A DNA stretch of 64,000 nt from Haemonchus contortus (lineage: Eukaryota > Nematoda > Chromadorea > Rhabditida > Trichostrongylidae). Location: NCBI GenBank assembly GCA_000469685.2, contig LS997567.1, positions 20,660,108 to 20,724,107 of the forward strand. The letters run 5' to 3'. Shown here piece by piece: positions 44,730 to 55,539 of the stretch (positions are counted from its first letter, which is position 1; each line of letters opens with the position of its first letter). The notes below the pieces were generated by a model, which was not told the origin of the DNA, searched no databases, and saw only the letters and a list, made by a program, of their open reading frames with translations. The position numbers were made by a program, and so were the translations under genes.

Positions 44730-45795
44730 ATAGCAGGCCAAACAGATAAGTTTGTGCGCTCCTTTCAGCTTTACGTCACAGTACGGTCTCAAGACTTTAA
44801 CATGACCGTCACCACTTCCATACAAAAGCTCGAAACCTTACTAGCTAACAATCAATTCTCTATTTCGCCAGGAAGAGCCTACGCATCACCTGCAAATTAC
44901 CAGTAACCGGTAGCGTGTAATTCAGCTGAACAAGCACCAAACAATATCGCCCCGTGCACCAATCGCGTACGATGCAATTGTGGCAATTCCTCCTTGATTG
45001 CCAGTGCCTTGACGAATCCGTCCATAAGCTTCGCGACAACACGCTAAGCAAATTGTCTCTACAAGCGCTCCATGCAGAAATAACTGTAGGCTAGCGATAT
45101 CGTTGCTACGTCCAACGAGAAGGAAATGGTAAGACGAATCGAGTCAAGGTTTGTGCCGAGCTTGTAATCAACCACGGGTGCACATCCAACATTTCTGAGC
45201 TAACCGGTTGCTATGGCTGCGATTGGCGCACATTTTACAGCCGTTTGCAGCCCACAAGTACAAGCATCAGTAATTGTAGTTTGCGAGTCCGAGCAATTTC
45301 TCGTCAGATGCGGGCCATCCGGTACTCAGCCCCAATACCCAGCAGTACACTAACAATGCAACGCTCATTTCTCGAACATTCCAACCAAGTTCTTGTTAAA
45401 TGGACCATCGTTCTATTATATAGAAGCCCCTACTGGCACGTCAACTTTTGAAAGGGTTACAAATGAAATTCCTCTGAAACACCAGTGGTTCTAGGATATA
45501 GTTTTCAGATATAGATTTCCCGAGGCTTGATCCATTACTCAAAGTGATCAGAAAATATTGGAAAACGGCCTTAACATTTATCACCGTTGTTTTCGGTTTA
45601 GCCGCCTTCACCTATATAGCCGCTTCGATGCTTCTCTTGTTCTTTCCAAAGATATGCGCAATCATCCTTCCCGCCTTATTCTCGTGCATGTGGAAAGAGA
45701 TGGAAAGCCTGATAATATGTATGACTAACGGTGGATCTCTCACTATTTGTGATGTTCTATTTAATAGCGACAAAGTGACCCTATAAGCACTTAAT
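44730..45795 (+). pseudogene. Envelope-like gene of BEL/Pao, 3' part with membrane anchor
   Basis: Continues the gene interrupted by the RTE. Across stops it encodes a C-x-C pair (RCNCGN), then a GCTSN..LTGCYGC block resembling the conserved GCYxC motif near the end of phlebovirus-type Gc ectodomains. From 45544 an 80-codon frame carries a hydrophobic run (ALTFITVVFGLAAFTYIAAS, then LLLFF), a good membrane anchor, ending at TAA 45784. Stops at about 44903 and later make it non-functional. The viral affinity is inferred from motif and position. Confidence 0.55.
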
Positions 45796-45821
45796 AGCGA
45801 CAAAGCGACCCTATAAGCACC
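45758..45821 (+). repeat. 32-bp tandem duplication
   Basis: TTTAATAGCGACAAAGTGAC with CCTATAAGCAC is repeated at once as CTTAATAGCGACAAAGCGAC with CCTATAAGCAC. It sits at the end of the envelope-like gene. Confidence 0.8.
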
Positions 45822-46620
45822 CACATCTCAATGATAATCATAGGGTATGATTTATCAGTCGAAAAACCAAAGGTAAAAAGTTATACTCAATGGTACTTAT
45901 CATTGTTAATCTGTTAGTTCAGCCCACTATGGCAACAATTTACATTGCTGTGTGGTGAAGAAGTGTTCAAAAGCTTTTTGACCCCCCCCCCCCTCCATCC
46001 ACATTTTGGCTTCACATGGAGTTACAGCAATTCTGATAAAGCAGTTCGAATATCCAAGAATACCAGATAGTTATTCTTGCGGCACCCCTGAGCCAGCTTC
46101 TTAGGTTCGTGATTAGATTGAAGAGATTGAGTTCGATGGTGTATACACCCGCCTCTGTAGGGCTGTGGTCTTGTAGCGCTTTATCTTCGAGACACTGGCA
46201 TGGAAAACTTTGGTCGATTGCTGTATTGCTGTTCTCCAAATTACATAATTAAAAACGGCGGGAAACTAAAACAGAATTGATCATATTCCACTTTAATTTA
46301 GTTATCAAACATTTTTTAATACTATACATACCACTTATGCAAATAATACGACTATGATATAACAAATACACGGCTGCTACACCAATATGATCATTGAATG
46401 AAAAACCTATATCTCGCCGCTGCCAAAATCCACCCTACCTAGAGAAGGCGCTCAACGCCAAAGATAGAACAGTGCCATTTAACTCGTTGTCAGGATTGAT
46501 TTTGACGAGCCAGCTGACTTTGACAAACCCTGAAGTGTGCGGGTTCTTTCGAACGTGATCATCGCCGCAGCAAACTTCATCGGCTTGATCATTACAAATC
46601 TAACACACACGAAACTGAAC
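45822..46620. other. Unassigned sequence
   Basis: Contains a C run at about 45983-45991. No coding motif was found. The 3' LTR of the BEL/Pao element would be expected here but cannot be identified without its partner. Confidence 0.4.
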
Positions 46621-46626
46621 CACACG

Positions 46627-48003
46627 TACACGCGTGCGCACCTCTTGGCCCATTGCCAAATGTGCTATATTCTCCTCAACTAGAAGTATTTTGCCACTGA
46701 TTGCTACAAGAATGCATGGGAAACACTTTCTTATGATCATCTCACTGTTACTTCCTAATGTTTGTTAATGGTGTTGTGAAGCTGACCTGCTTAGGTGTAT
46801 GTTCGTGTTCCTTAGCTCTTCATTCTTACAGGCACCTTCAGCATTAAAGTGTCCTCTTTGAATGGGTAGGTTGGTCTACTTCCCCCCACCTTCATGATAT
46901 AAGAGCAGCACTTAAAGTCCCCGTAGGCAATCTTCAGATAGATTTGTTTGATTAGATGGGAACTCTTTACCTCAAGTCTTTCGCTATGAGACCTCTAGAA
47001 TAGCCATATAGAACTTGCATTGCATTGGTAAATATAGAGGAGCAAGAGAGGTTCTTTATCGGTGGGCAATCTGATACCATATAGATTCCAACAAGATAAA
47101 TTTAGGATAGTAAGAATGATTGCGGATAAGTTTGATCATCCCCAAAAACTGTCGTAGGATCGGAATAATACCATGGATGAGGCCCATGCAATGAAGCCCT
47201 TCAAATAAGCCTAAGAAATATGGAAATGATATTGCAAGGTGGATCGAAGACACGAGACTAGTGCATGTAGGATGACGAGAAGGATAAGTGGACGAATGGG
47301 ATTGAATTTATATAGATCTTGGCCTCACACTCACTCATTTTATCTCGCTTTATCTTTCAGAATTCCATTAGTTGAAAGGACCAATTACATTGTTTCATTC
47401 CAACAAAAACAAACACGTTGCTTTCTGGGGTCATGAGTCCGGGCATGTTTTCTGCCTTTTCGGAATCATGACATCAGTACATGAGTCAAGCAATCACGAC
47501 AGTCAGATGGGAGGAAATCGCCGAATCTCTATGGAAGGGGCGAGCGGCCTTCTTATTTTCGAAGTGAAGATAGAGGCTTCTCAATACTTCAGTTTGTAGA
47601 ACCCTCTACGACACTCGAAACCGATGGAAGCAGAGTCAGGGGTCGCATCTCTATTCCTTTTGCAGTGGTTTAATCTTCAATTTTCAAACTGAAATCGAGA
47701 ACGGTACTTTACTCCTGAAAAAGTTTGTATAAGAATGAACAGTTGCAAGTGGCATTCGATGTGCAAAAATGCAGGAACTATAGCGAATATATGGAGATCA
47801 CTGAATAGGGGGGAGGGCTTAGCTGCAACTAGTAAGAGCTTAAGAACATAAATAAACTCCTAAGCGAGCCAGAGTATCAAGTAATAACAGTGAGATGATT
47901 ACTGGAAAGTGTTTCCCATGCATTCTTGCAGCAATCAGTAGTGAAATATTTCCAGTTGAGGAGAACATACCACATTCGGCAATGGGCCAAGAGGTGCGCA
48001 CGC
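46627..48003. mobile_element. Inverted-repeat element, arms about 130-200 bp
   Basis: The left arm begins GCGTGCGCACCTCTTGGCCC and the right arm ends with the complement GGGCCAAGAGGTGCGCACGC. Conserved blocks run inward: CTCCTCAACT(A/G)GAA, TGATTGCT(A/G)CAAGAATGCA, TGGGAAACACTTTC and ATCATCTCACTGTTA. Weaker matches extend to about 46830 and 47815. The interior, about 1 kb, has short open frames (47239-47600 plus strand) without a recognised domain. No clear target duplication was found. Confidence 0.7.
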
Positions 48004-48009
48004 AACTGA

Positions 48010-48470
48010 GGGCTCCCTATATTTTTGATGCGATCTTAATAAAGGGGTAGAAAATTCTGACCAGAAGAAAAAGAGGTATTTGAAAAACTAGAGTAGAAGA
48101 AAGACTAGAATAATTAATGATGAAAATGGAATCATTACTAGTATTAGTAGGTGAAAGATAGGATAAAAAACTAGAAATGGAAGACATCATGTAAGAAAAG
48201 AGAGAAATTGGGAGCTACCACTATAAAGAAATTTAGGAAAACAAGAAATGAAACACAACAAATCTGCGCACATAAAAAACGCACCTTGGGGCGCGATATC
48301 ATGTGAAAAGCCATCTGTAACCAATATATTGAGCGATAAAATCAAAATTCATTCTAATATGAAGGGTTCGATGATAAATTAATGATTAAAGTAAAGTTAC
48401 TGAAGTATGGTGTAAACAGGTGAAATAGGTAATAAGAAGTACTAATTAGCTATTGAGAGTGGTTTTAATT
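48010..48470. other. AT-rich unassigned sequence
   Basis: Purine-rich AT sequence (GAAAAACTAGA-type) with no open coding content. Confidence 0.45.
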
Positions 48471-48603
48471 AACTTACAAGGGAAGGATACTCGTTGGCAG
48501 TGGCCATTCAAGATCAGATGTAGACCGCCGTAGGTAGTTCCAAACGCTGATCTCAAATCTGTGTTTCAAACCTGCTAATCGATTTTGGGAACAAAGTTAC
48601 AGA

Positions 48604-48911
48604 CCCAGTGGTGGTGGTTCAGTGGTTTTATGTACTCCGGTGATTACGGAGTGAAAATACAACAAATGTAATAATAAGTGCGGTTGTTACCGCTATGAAT
48701 GTACAGAAAGATAGTAAATAAGTCCTTATCTTAAATGGCACAGAACCCACGTGTTGCACTTGCCGGTGTTAGCGGTAGACTGACGGACCCACTTATCCAG
48801 GGGCCACTTGACCCCGCAACATTTAGGGGCGTGGGTTTAGCTAGGGAGTCGTCCCGGACTGTGAGACGACGAAATATTAAAGGGGATCGTCGCCGCAGAC
48901 GAGGACAGATT
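48604..48911. other. Insert in left arm of long-TIR copy 2
   Basis: The arm sequence breaks after AACAAAGTTACAGACC and resumes at CAGTCCCTCCCTGTGTTA. The right arm is continuous across this point (TTACGGGACCAGTCCCTCCC). The insert contains the start of an Arg-rich frame (48735-49001) with no domain I recognise. I could not define terminal repeats for it. Confidence 0.55.
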
Positions 48912-48984
48912 CAGTCCCTCCCTGTGTTACACCACTGCGATGAGCGGATCACCGAGCCGACAATCCCCTCACTTGTGCAACGGT

Positions 48985-49052
48985 GGCCTAGCGGACAGTA
49001 AGGTGGGCTAGTAGGCATGGCGTCAAGGTTCAATTCCTTGATGCATGCGCTT
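48985..49052 (+). repeat. tRNA-like module in left TIR of copy 2
   Basis: GGTGGCCTAGCGGACAG is a good A-box match and TCAAGGTTCAATTCCTTGA forms a T arm with a 5-bp stem and 7-nt loop. The middle does not fold into a convincing anticodon arm and there is no paired acceptor stem. It resembles a Leu/Ser-type tRNA by its A box. It is mirrored at 50333-50400 in the right arm. Confidence 0.6.
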
Positions 49053-50332
49053 GTTTTGCTTTTCCATAAAATGTGATCTAAACGCTTGCAAAGGTTTTTG
49101 AGGCTCAATATCGACCACCTACGAAGCTACCTCACATTTTAGGAACACTAGAAGGGTATTACAGAGAAAGTTTCCCCCCCCCCCTCACCGACCGAATAAG
49201 GTTGGAGCACTACTCGAACGAAAGAGGAGTTCTGAGCGATTGCTCAAAATGGACTTCAGAGACTTCAAGGAGAATGGTTTGAAGAGATTCATCGAATCAA
49301 ACGCTCTTCAGCATGTTATCAGCGAAGTATTCTGGCCAAAGATTGTGCCATCGCATTTGATGGAGAACTTTCGTTCTTGCTGCATAACGTGGACGCCATC
49401 TAGGAAGAGGCGGTAATAAAGAGCTTTTGGCGATTATAAATCCGTAACTTCGCAAAGAAACCTCGTACGTTTGTGGGGATATAGAGGTTCCGAAGTGAAA
49501 GGCAGCTTTCAACTTGGTCATACGGCCCATGAGCTCTAATTTTATGGCGCTGGTAGAAGAGTCCATAGCTCTCTGAAGTTCAAATGTCATAAGCAGTTCC
49601 ACTTCCTCGTACATAAAAAACACGTTTTATATCATCACGACAGAACGCCGTCTACGGAAATTTAGGGCAAGTGTGAGATCGTAAGTATTCAAATTAGCCT
49701 ACCTTCGACAAAGTGTGGTGTCCCATCTGGTCACCACTATCAGGTGCGAACAAGCGGACCGATTTGTCTACCTACGGAGATTAGCGGATAAGATGGAAAG
49801 ATTTATCATAAAATTAGTGTGGAAATCTCACTGCACGACAACGACAGGCATTTTAACTGGATGAAGCTTCAGATCAACGATGAAGTGCAGTGGGTAAAAA
49901 TTTCAAAGCATGTGTAGGCGAATTCAGGGGTTTGAGTACAGCCGTGGTATCATGTCACACCGCACCACCACGTTCAACTCATGGAAGAGCTTCCTGAAAG
50001 GGTGTTCACCTCTAGAATTAGAAGATAATCAAACGTGTACACAAAGCGGTATACTATTGTTCTACAGTATTTCTTCAACAATGTCATCTGACCTGTACTA
50101 CCGCTTCGAATGCGCGGACAGTATTAGTATAATAGAATGTATGGACCGTGTTCCTCCCAAAGAGGGCTGTGATCGGATGAGTCATCGACCACCGTCTACC
50201 GTAAGTTCACTGACCCCGGAATTCTGATATCTGAGTTCGCTCCTTAGATAGCCAATATTGAGCCGAAAAAACGTTTTGCAAGCGTTTATGACACATTTTA
50301 TCAAAAAACAAAACGAGCGCATGCATCAAGGA

Positions 50333-50400
50333 ATCGAACCTTGATGTCTGCTCGGTCATCCGTTAAGTGCACTAGTATAACACAGGGAGGGACTGGTCCC
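50333..50400 (-). repeat. tRNA-like module in right TIR of copy 2
   Basis: On the minus strand this reads CACTTAACGGATGACCGAG and then ATCAAGGTTCGATTCCTTGAT, a perfect T-arm-like hairpin. It is the mirrored partner of 48985-49052. The A box is weaker here. Confidence 0.55.
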
Positions 50401-50501
50401 GTAACTTTGTTTCCAGAATCGTTTAGTAGATTTGGAACACAGAGTTGAGATCAGCGTTCGAAACCACCTACTGCGTATACGTCTCCCTTGTTAGTAACTT
50501 T

Positions 50502-50543
50502 ATTGTAATTGTTAGCAAGATTGAACTTGCTAACAATTACAAT
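50502..50543. repeat. Perfect 18-bp hairpin
   Basis: ATTGTAATTGTTAGCAAG is followed after 6 nt by its exact complement CTTGCTAACAATTACAAT. It lies 11 bp outside the right end of the long-TIR element. Confidence 0.9.
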
Positions 50544-50615
50544 GAGCAAACAATAGACCTGTTATTATAGATACATCTAACTATACTAAATAAAATAATG
50601 ATTCTATCATATCTA

Positions 50616-50685
50616 TCAGTTTGGAAGGAAAGTCCTGCAACAAAAAGTTTAAGCGTCAGCAATCCGTATCAACAGTGTGAACACG
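50616..50685 (+). mobile_element. Mariner-like terminal sequence, second solo end
   Basis: TCAGTTTGGAAGGAAAGTCC follows TA and continues GCAACAAAAAGTTTAAGCGTC, then a GTATCAACAGTGTGAACACGG stretch. It is similar to 1170-1250. No transposase or second TIR is visible. Confidence 0.45.
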
Positions 50686-50689
50686 GTAG

Positions 50690-51355
50690 CAAGAGCGATA
50701 AACTTGTAGGACATTTCTCAGGTAATCAACACATGAGTAAATAAAGGCACGCGTGTTGGCTTTCGCAGCATTACGGTAAATGAGTGGATAACACCTTCGT
50801 ACCATCACCTTCTTCTTAGCACGCCAAGGAAAAAACGAGGGTGCAGCGGCTCGAAATATCAGCAATCCATTCGGTGCTAGCACTGCTCACCGATCAACGG
50901 TCAACAATCGGTTGGACCGCTTCACCGGAGGAGATACTTGCCTTAGAAGTCACGCAAGCATCGTCCCCTAATTTAATGAAGGTTGAAGGGATCCATCCAT
51001 TATGAGGTGCTAAACGCAGACTAGATTGACACGGCTATCTGTTACCCCTATGAACTCCGAAATTTGGCCAACGTCGTTGGAGAAGGACGATCAAAACCGT
51101 GAATCAAGTCCCTCCAGAGGGTCAACACACACAAGTTTTGCTTTAAACCCGCGTCAAGAGCTCTACGATTCGAATTGGTTCCAGGTTGTTCATCCGTCGT
51201 ACTCCATAAGTGTTGCCCCTTTCACCTAACATGGACACCTCCTTCTCGAGTATCCCGTGTGGAAAAAAATTCGTAACTTAATGTGATCTGAAAACGGCAG
51301 TCAATTACTTCTTTGAGTCACAGCTCCTTCACTCCTGATGAGATGGCAACAGTGA
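50690..51355. other. Unassigned sequence
   Basis: No recognisable coding motif. It may include the decayed body of the mariner-like element that begins at 50616, but no mariner block (PRSGRP, HDN, DLAPSDY) could be found. Confidence 0.35.
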
Positions 51356-51360
51356 TTTAC

Positions 51361-52080
51361 TCAAAAGATAATAGGAGGTTGTTGACCTCTTTGGTAAATA
51401 TATTTCCGAAAATTGATTGCCCTGGAAAAATTCAGAAATGATTTGAAAAATACCTCCATTTTGTTGCAGGACTTTCCTTCCAACCTAATAGAAAATGTGA
51501 GTATAACTATCAGTTCCTTCAGTCTGAGAATGAAAGAGTCAGAATTAGAGCATGTATTGGAAATTCTAAGAGTTTCAGTATTGATTACCGCCGACTTAGT
51601 TTCAGTCGATATATCAGTATCAAAATGAGGGAATCGTATAACTTTGAAGTTAAATTCATCAGGCTTGTTATAAATTTTGGTAGTAAGTCTACTATCTATC
51701 ACTTTGATGGTAAGATCCAAGTAATTGGAACATCCTTCTGTGAGTTTTTTGTACTCGAGCTTATCTTTATATATATCTGCAATACAGTTGTCTACATCTA
51801 TTTCTTTGTAGTATTAAAAGGTCATCCATATATGAAAGTTATGAAAACTTTGTCTGTATTCTGTTTAACTTTTACTGCATATTCGTATTTTATATATGAT
51901 AAAGTAAGATCTGCTGATATAGGGCTGAAGTTTCCTCCTTGTGACACTCCCTTACTTTGTTAGAACGTGGTGCCGTATGATGTTATGAAATCAGGATTTT
52001 ACAAGATTCAATGTAGGTGCAGACACATCGAATCTGCAATTCTAGTCGACTATTCAGAAGAGATTTCGTACGACATTGAA
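51361..52080 (-). pseudogene. Reverse transcriptase relic with YMDD box, class uncertain
   Basis: Read on the minus strand, about 51960-51890 gives a degraded G-V-x-Q-G-G-N-F-S-P..DLTLSY motif B region. About 51840-51820 in another frame gives SYMDDLLIL, an intact catalytic YxDD. About 51740-51690 gives YLDLTIKVIDSRLTTKIYNK, then DEFNFKVIRFPHFDTDIS, INTETLRIS and a Cys-Ser block. This end resembles RTs with an IYNKxDxFNF thumb seen in some Penelope-like and other unusual metazoan RTs. It is clearly not RTE, Gypsy or BEL. At least two frameshifts and no endonuclease domain were found. Confidence 0.65.
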
Positions 52081-52256
52081 GACATACTAACCATGATCCA
52101 TTCCAAACCACATCATAGTTAACTATCAGTGAAAGTGATCACTAAATGTCTACCAATCCAAAACTGGGCTCCGTCTTGACCAACTATCTACTATGTGGTC
52201 TAGTCTGATTGAATGAAAAACTATTGCGTTCTGATGAAATACACCACGAAGAAGTA

Positions 52257-52322
52257 GAACCGGTCGCTCGACTGATTGCTCGACTGGTCGCTCGACTAAT
52301 CGCTCGACTGATCGCGCGATCT
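52257..52322 (+). repeat. 12-bp tandem repeat GCTCGACTGATC, about 5 units
   Basis: Units read TCGCTCGACTGA, TTGCTCGACTGG, TCGCTCGACTAA, TCGCTCGACTGA, TCGCGCGATCTG. In one frame it gives a R-L-I-A / R-L-V-A peptide and on the minus strand an E-x-x-V-E-R-P-V peptide; both are consequences of the repeat. Confidence 0.85.
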
Positions 52323-52565
52323 GCTCGGGACAGTCCAACCCGATTACTGCAGTATTGTACTGAGAAACGACGGTTTCCAATGGGCTATCCCGACCAGATC
52401 CGTTGACTTCATGCGAATTAGGGGCAACATTACCGCAACACCAGCAACACCACAAGCGCTGCTTTTCTACTTCTTTTGAACATACTCTATCAAACCCTTT
52501 GAGCGTTCTAAAGAGGTATACATAAATCTTCTTGTCTATAACAGGAATAATAATCATATTTTCAG

Positions 52566-52812
52566 CTCCGCTATTGTCGAAGAGGTGTCGTTGGAAGCTC
52601 TGTGGTACTGGAAGGATGCAACACACATAAAACGCTTCTTTACCAGCCCAAACATTTCTGATCATGAAGCATTTCACTATTCTAGAGCACAATTCAATAA
52701 TACTCATACTGCTCTTATGTATTATTATCACTGTGGAATAACACACTGTCGCTTAATTGGAACTTCGCTATACGATGCTGAAGGATTTCAGGAATTGTTT
52801 CACGAAATCTAA
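52566..52812 (+). CDS. Candidate terminal exon of unknown gene
   Basis: TATTTTCAG (ending 52565) is a near-consensus nematode splice acceptor. The frame behind it stays open about 82 codons to TAA at 52810 and has ordinary protein composition (EALWYWKDATHIKRFF, then ALMYYYHCGITHCRLIG). No family is recognised. It might be a host terminal exon or part of a transposon. No upstream exon could be paired with it. Confidence 0.33.
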
Positions 52813-54115
52813 TTCGCTAGGCTAATTCGAATTCGCTCACTTACTCAGAACAAGTCAATAGTTTGAGGGGAGGGGGGGGGGGGAATTTTTTCAACATTAC
52901 TTCAAAATGGAAGCGAGTAAGATAATGCAAAAATTGCAGCCACCGACTGCGTTTCCCGAGGTTTCAGTAATGAATTGCATGAAACAACATAACCTACCTT
53001 TTATATTGCTAGATTGATACTGAAGTCACCAATCAATAACGTTCCCTTTTCAGTACATATACTAGGTCAATTATGTATAGAATAGTTCTACGTTTCTGAT
53101 CACAGATCAAGTGCGTGACGTGATAGTCGAGGGGTTGTCGGTAAAAGCAAGTACAAGTAATATATTGTCAGATAGGGACATAGCGAGAGTCGGCATCAGC
53201 GCGCGTTTGAGACCAAGGGCAAGGATCCGTCTGGGGAAATATCTGCCCACCAAAAAGGAGGCAACCTATTGCCCCACCACATGCTTTTCGTCTTTACCAT
53301 CAAATGTCGGCTTTCATGGTACAAGAGTACTCTTCATTATTTCTACTGCTCGACGGAATTTGACGTTAGAGCTTTCACTATTCTCTTTAGTATTACCTAT
53401 ATCTTCTATATATATAAAGCACTAACTTTGTGTGTCCGTTTGTAATCCCGTTTGTGTGCCCTCGCAAAAGTCACGTAGGCACGATCAAGAGCGTGGAGAT
53501 CGCGTGAGCGCGGTGCAGAAGTAGATCACACAAACCAATCTTTTAGAGAAGAGAAAATGTAGGGTAGCAAACGTTTTACATGGGCATCTGTTGGTATCAG
53601 GCATCATCGAACACTCTGCTGACTGTGTTCCATTACATCGCTGATGCACAAGTGAATAATCTTTTGGGGCATTAATCAATCCCGTCAGAAGGATCTCGCG
53701 CATTCGAATACCATTCAGAATCGTAGTGGCGTATAGAATGCGTATGTGGCCTATGCAATGACTTGCGTTGACTGGCCGATGTACAAGTCAGTGCTTTTCT
53801 GCACGTCCGCCCCGATGCGCAATTTCCTTCCCTACTTCCTAACCAAACTAGAATGACATTTTCAACATAATTGCAATGACAGCTACACTCTCGAAAGGAT
53901 ATTTTGCTCCTGAGTGCTTAACTCTAGCGCGCGATGTCCAGGAAAGAAACTCAAGGGGGATTGAGGGTCGAGCAGTGTTGTTTATAAGGAACATAAAAGT
54001 GTTTCACTGCTCTTCTCGAGTAAGATCATAGATGAGCGGTTGTGGACATGTGGTGCACGCATGAGCGTGCGGAGCTCACTGGTACACTTATGTAAGCCAG
54101 GTGTGCCAAAACTGC
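52813..54115. other. Unassigned sequence
   Basis: Contains a G run at about 52865-52883. Short open frames at 53111-53425 (plus) and 53485-53703 (minus) show no recognisable domain. Confidence 0.4.
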
Positions 54116-54119
54116 AAAA

Positions 54120-55535
54120 ACGTATTACAGCGAGGAAAAAGTTGGTGGGAGCCTATTGAAGAGATGTGCCCTAATCTACGAAGTAGGCAGGGATCCCACT
54201 GGGGTGGGCAAAGCAGAATCAAAAATTCATAATATTGCTCAAAAACATTTTACGTAGTTCGAAAACGGTGATGTGAGGCTATCGAAGAAATGCGATAAAA
54301 TCTCCAAAGTTGGCGGGGGTTGCAAAGAGATGAGCGGGGCCAAGATGAAAATTCATACATCTATTCAAAAACTTTTAATGTCGTGGGAAGAAGTGGTGGA
54401 GGTTCAAGAGGAAAAGTGGCCGAATCTATGAGTGGGCGTGATGACAATGAGGTGGGCGGGATGATGTTAAAAAATCATAACTCTGTTCGAAAAAAAGTCT
54501 CACATTGCGGAACAAGGTGTGGAGAGCCTTCCGAAGAAATGTGGCCAAACCTCCGAAGTGGGCGGGTTTTGTAATTATTAAATTAGGATTACGACCAAAA
54601 ATTCAAACTTCAGTTCAACAGCCTTCAGAGCACAGAAGAAAACGGTTGGAGTTTTGAAAAGAAATGTGGCCAAGTCCCTGAAGTGGGCATGGATCACATT
54701 GTGGCGTCGGGCGAGATCAAAGATTCACAACTCGCTAAAAACGTTTTACATCGTTTGAAGGAGTGGTTGAAGGTTTAAGAAGAAATGTGGCCAAATCTTC
54801 GAAGTGGGCGGGCATTACACTGAGGTGTGTAGAACGAGATCAAAATTTCGTAACTCTGCTCAAAATGTTTCAAGCGCTTGGAAAAAGTGGCTGGAAGATA
54901 GAGGAGAAGTTAGGCCAACTCTCGAATGTGGCGAGGTTTGCAATCAAGTGAGCGGGGCTGTGATCAGAAATTCACGCTTGTGTTCGAAAACTTCTAAACG
55001 TCGTGGGAGAAGTGGTTCGAGGTCCAAGAAGAAACGTGAACAGATCTACAGAATTGGCGGGTCCGCACTTACATAGTTGGGGCCACAGTCAGAAGCTCAC
55101 AGTTCCGCGTAAAAACATTCCACAGGCTATTGAAGAAATGTGCACCAATCTGTTAAGTGGGCAGGGACTACACGGAGGTGGGCGGAGCAAGAGAGGTGGG
55201 AAGGACGAGATCAGAAATCCATAGCTCTGTCCAAAAACTTTAAATAGTAGAGAACATGGTTGAATATTCGAGCTAAAGTGTGGCCAAGTCTTTGTGGTCA
55301 CATTTTATCTCGAATATTCAACCATATTCTCATGGCGGGCGGGGATCACATGCAGGTGCGTAGGACGGCATCGGGAATTCGAACCCATAACTCCGTTCAA
55401 AAACGCTCAGAATCATAGGGAAAGAGTGATCGGAGTTTCAAGGAGAAATGTGGCCACGTTTATGAAGCGGTCAGGGATTATACTGAGGTGATCATGACGA
55501 GATCAGAAATTCATAACCCCTCTTGAAAACGTTTT
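54120..55535. repeat. GC-box minisatellite, block 4 (inverted orientation)
   Basis: About ten imperfect units of roughly 130-150 bp. Each has GAAGAAATGTGGCC, a GAAGTGGGCGGG box, an (A)GATCAAAAATTCATAACTC stretch and TGTTCAAAAACGTTTT. It is the reverse complement of the family at 10.85-11.2 and 13.2-13.8 kb (CCGCCCACTT, GAGTTATAAATTTTTGATC). One unit is followed by an inverted 40-bp duplication (55255-55335, ATGGTTGAATATTCGAG and its complement). The open frames here (for example 54804-55076) are artefacts. Confidence 0.85.
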
Positions 55536-55539
55536 TATA

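Larger units (their letters stand above)
34950..45795 (+). mobile_element. BEL/Pao LTR retroelement, decayed, with envelope-like gene
   Basis: Coding remnants occur in the order gag, zinc knuckles, aspartic protease, RT, RNase H, integrase, envelope-like gene, all on the plus strand. The total span includes a 3.2 kb RTE insertion (41530-44717). Internal sequence between 37343 and about 37775 does not match pol and most of the RT is missing. I could not identify paired LTRs. A third gene downstream of integrase is known in nematode BEL/Pao (Cer7/Cer13-type) elements, where it is related to phlebovirus glycoproteins. Confidence 0.85.
48474..50493. mobile_element. Long-TIR DNA transposon, copy 2, with TTA target duplication
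   Basis: Element 48477-50490 starts CAAGGGAAGGATACTCG and ends with the complement of CAAGGGAGACG. TTA at 48474-48476 and 50491-50493 is a 3-bp duplication. Arms share TAGGTAGTT(C/T)..AACGCTGATCTCAA, a GTTCCAAAT-type block, AAAGTTAC and the tRNA-like module with copy 1, so both belong to one family. The left arm contains an extra insert of about 300 bp (roughly 48604-48911) absent from the right arm. The interior (about 49140-50240) has frames at 49297-49623 (minus) and 49910-50227 (plus) without recognisable domains. Confidence 0.75.

Noticed and set aside
47239..47600. Plus-strand frames as a host gene
   Set aside because: They lie inside an inverted-repeat element, have no recognised domain and no good splice sites; kept only as a possible element remnant.
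48985..49052. Functional tRNA gene
   Set aside because: A-box and T-arm matches are good, but there is no anticodon arm or acceptor stem, and mirrored copies lie in transposon arms.
54320..55224. Arg/Gly-rich frames in the minisatellite
   Set aside because: They follow the repeat unit, change frame from unit to unit and have no domain.
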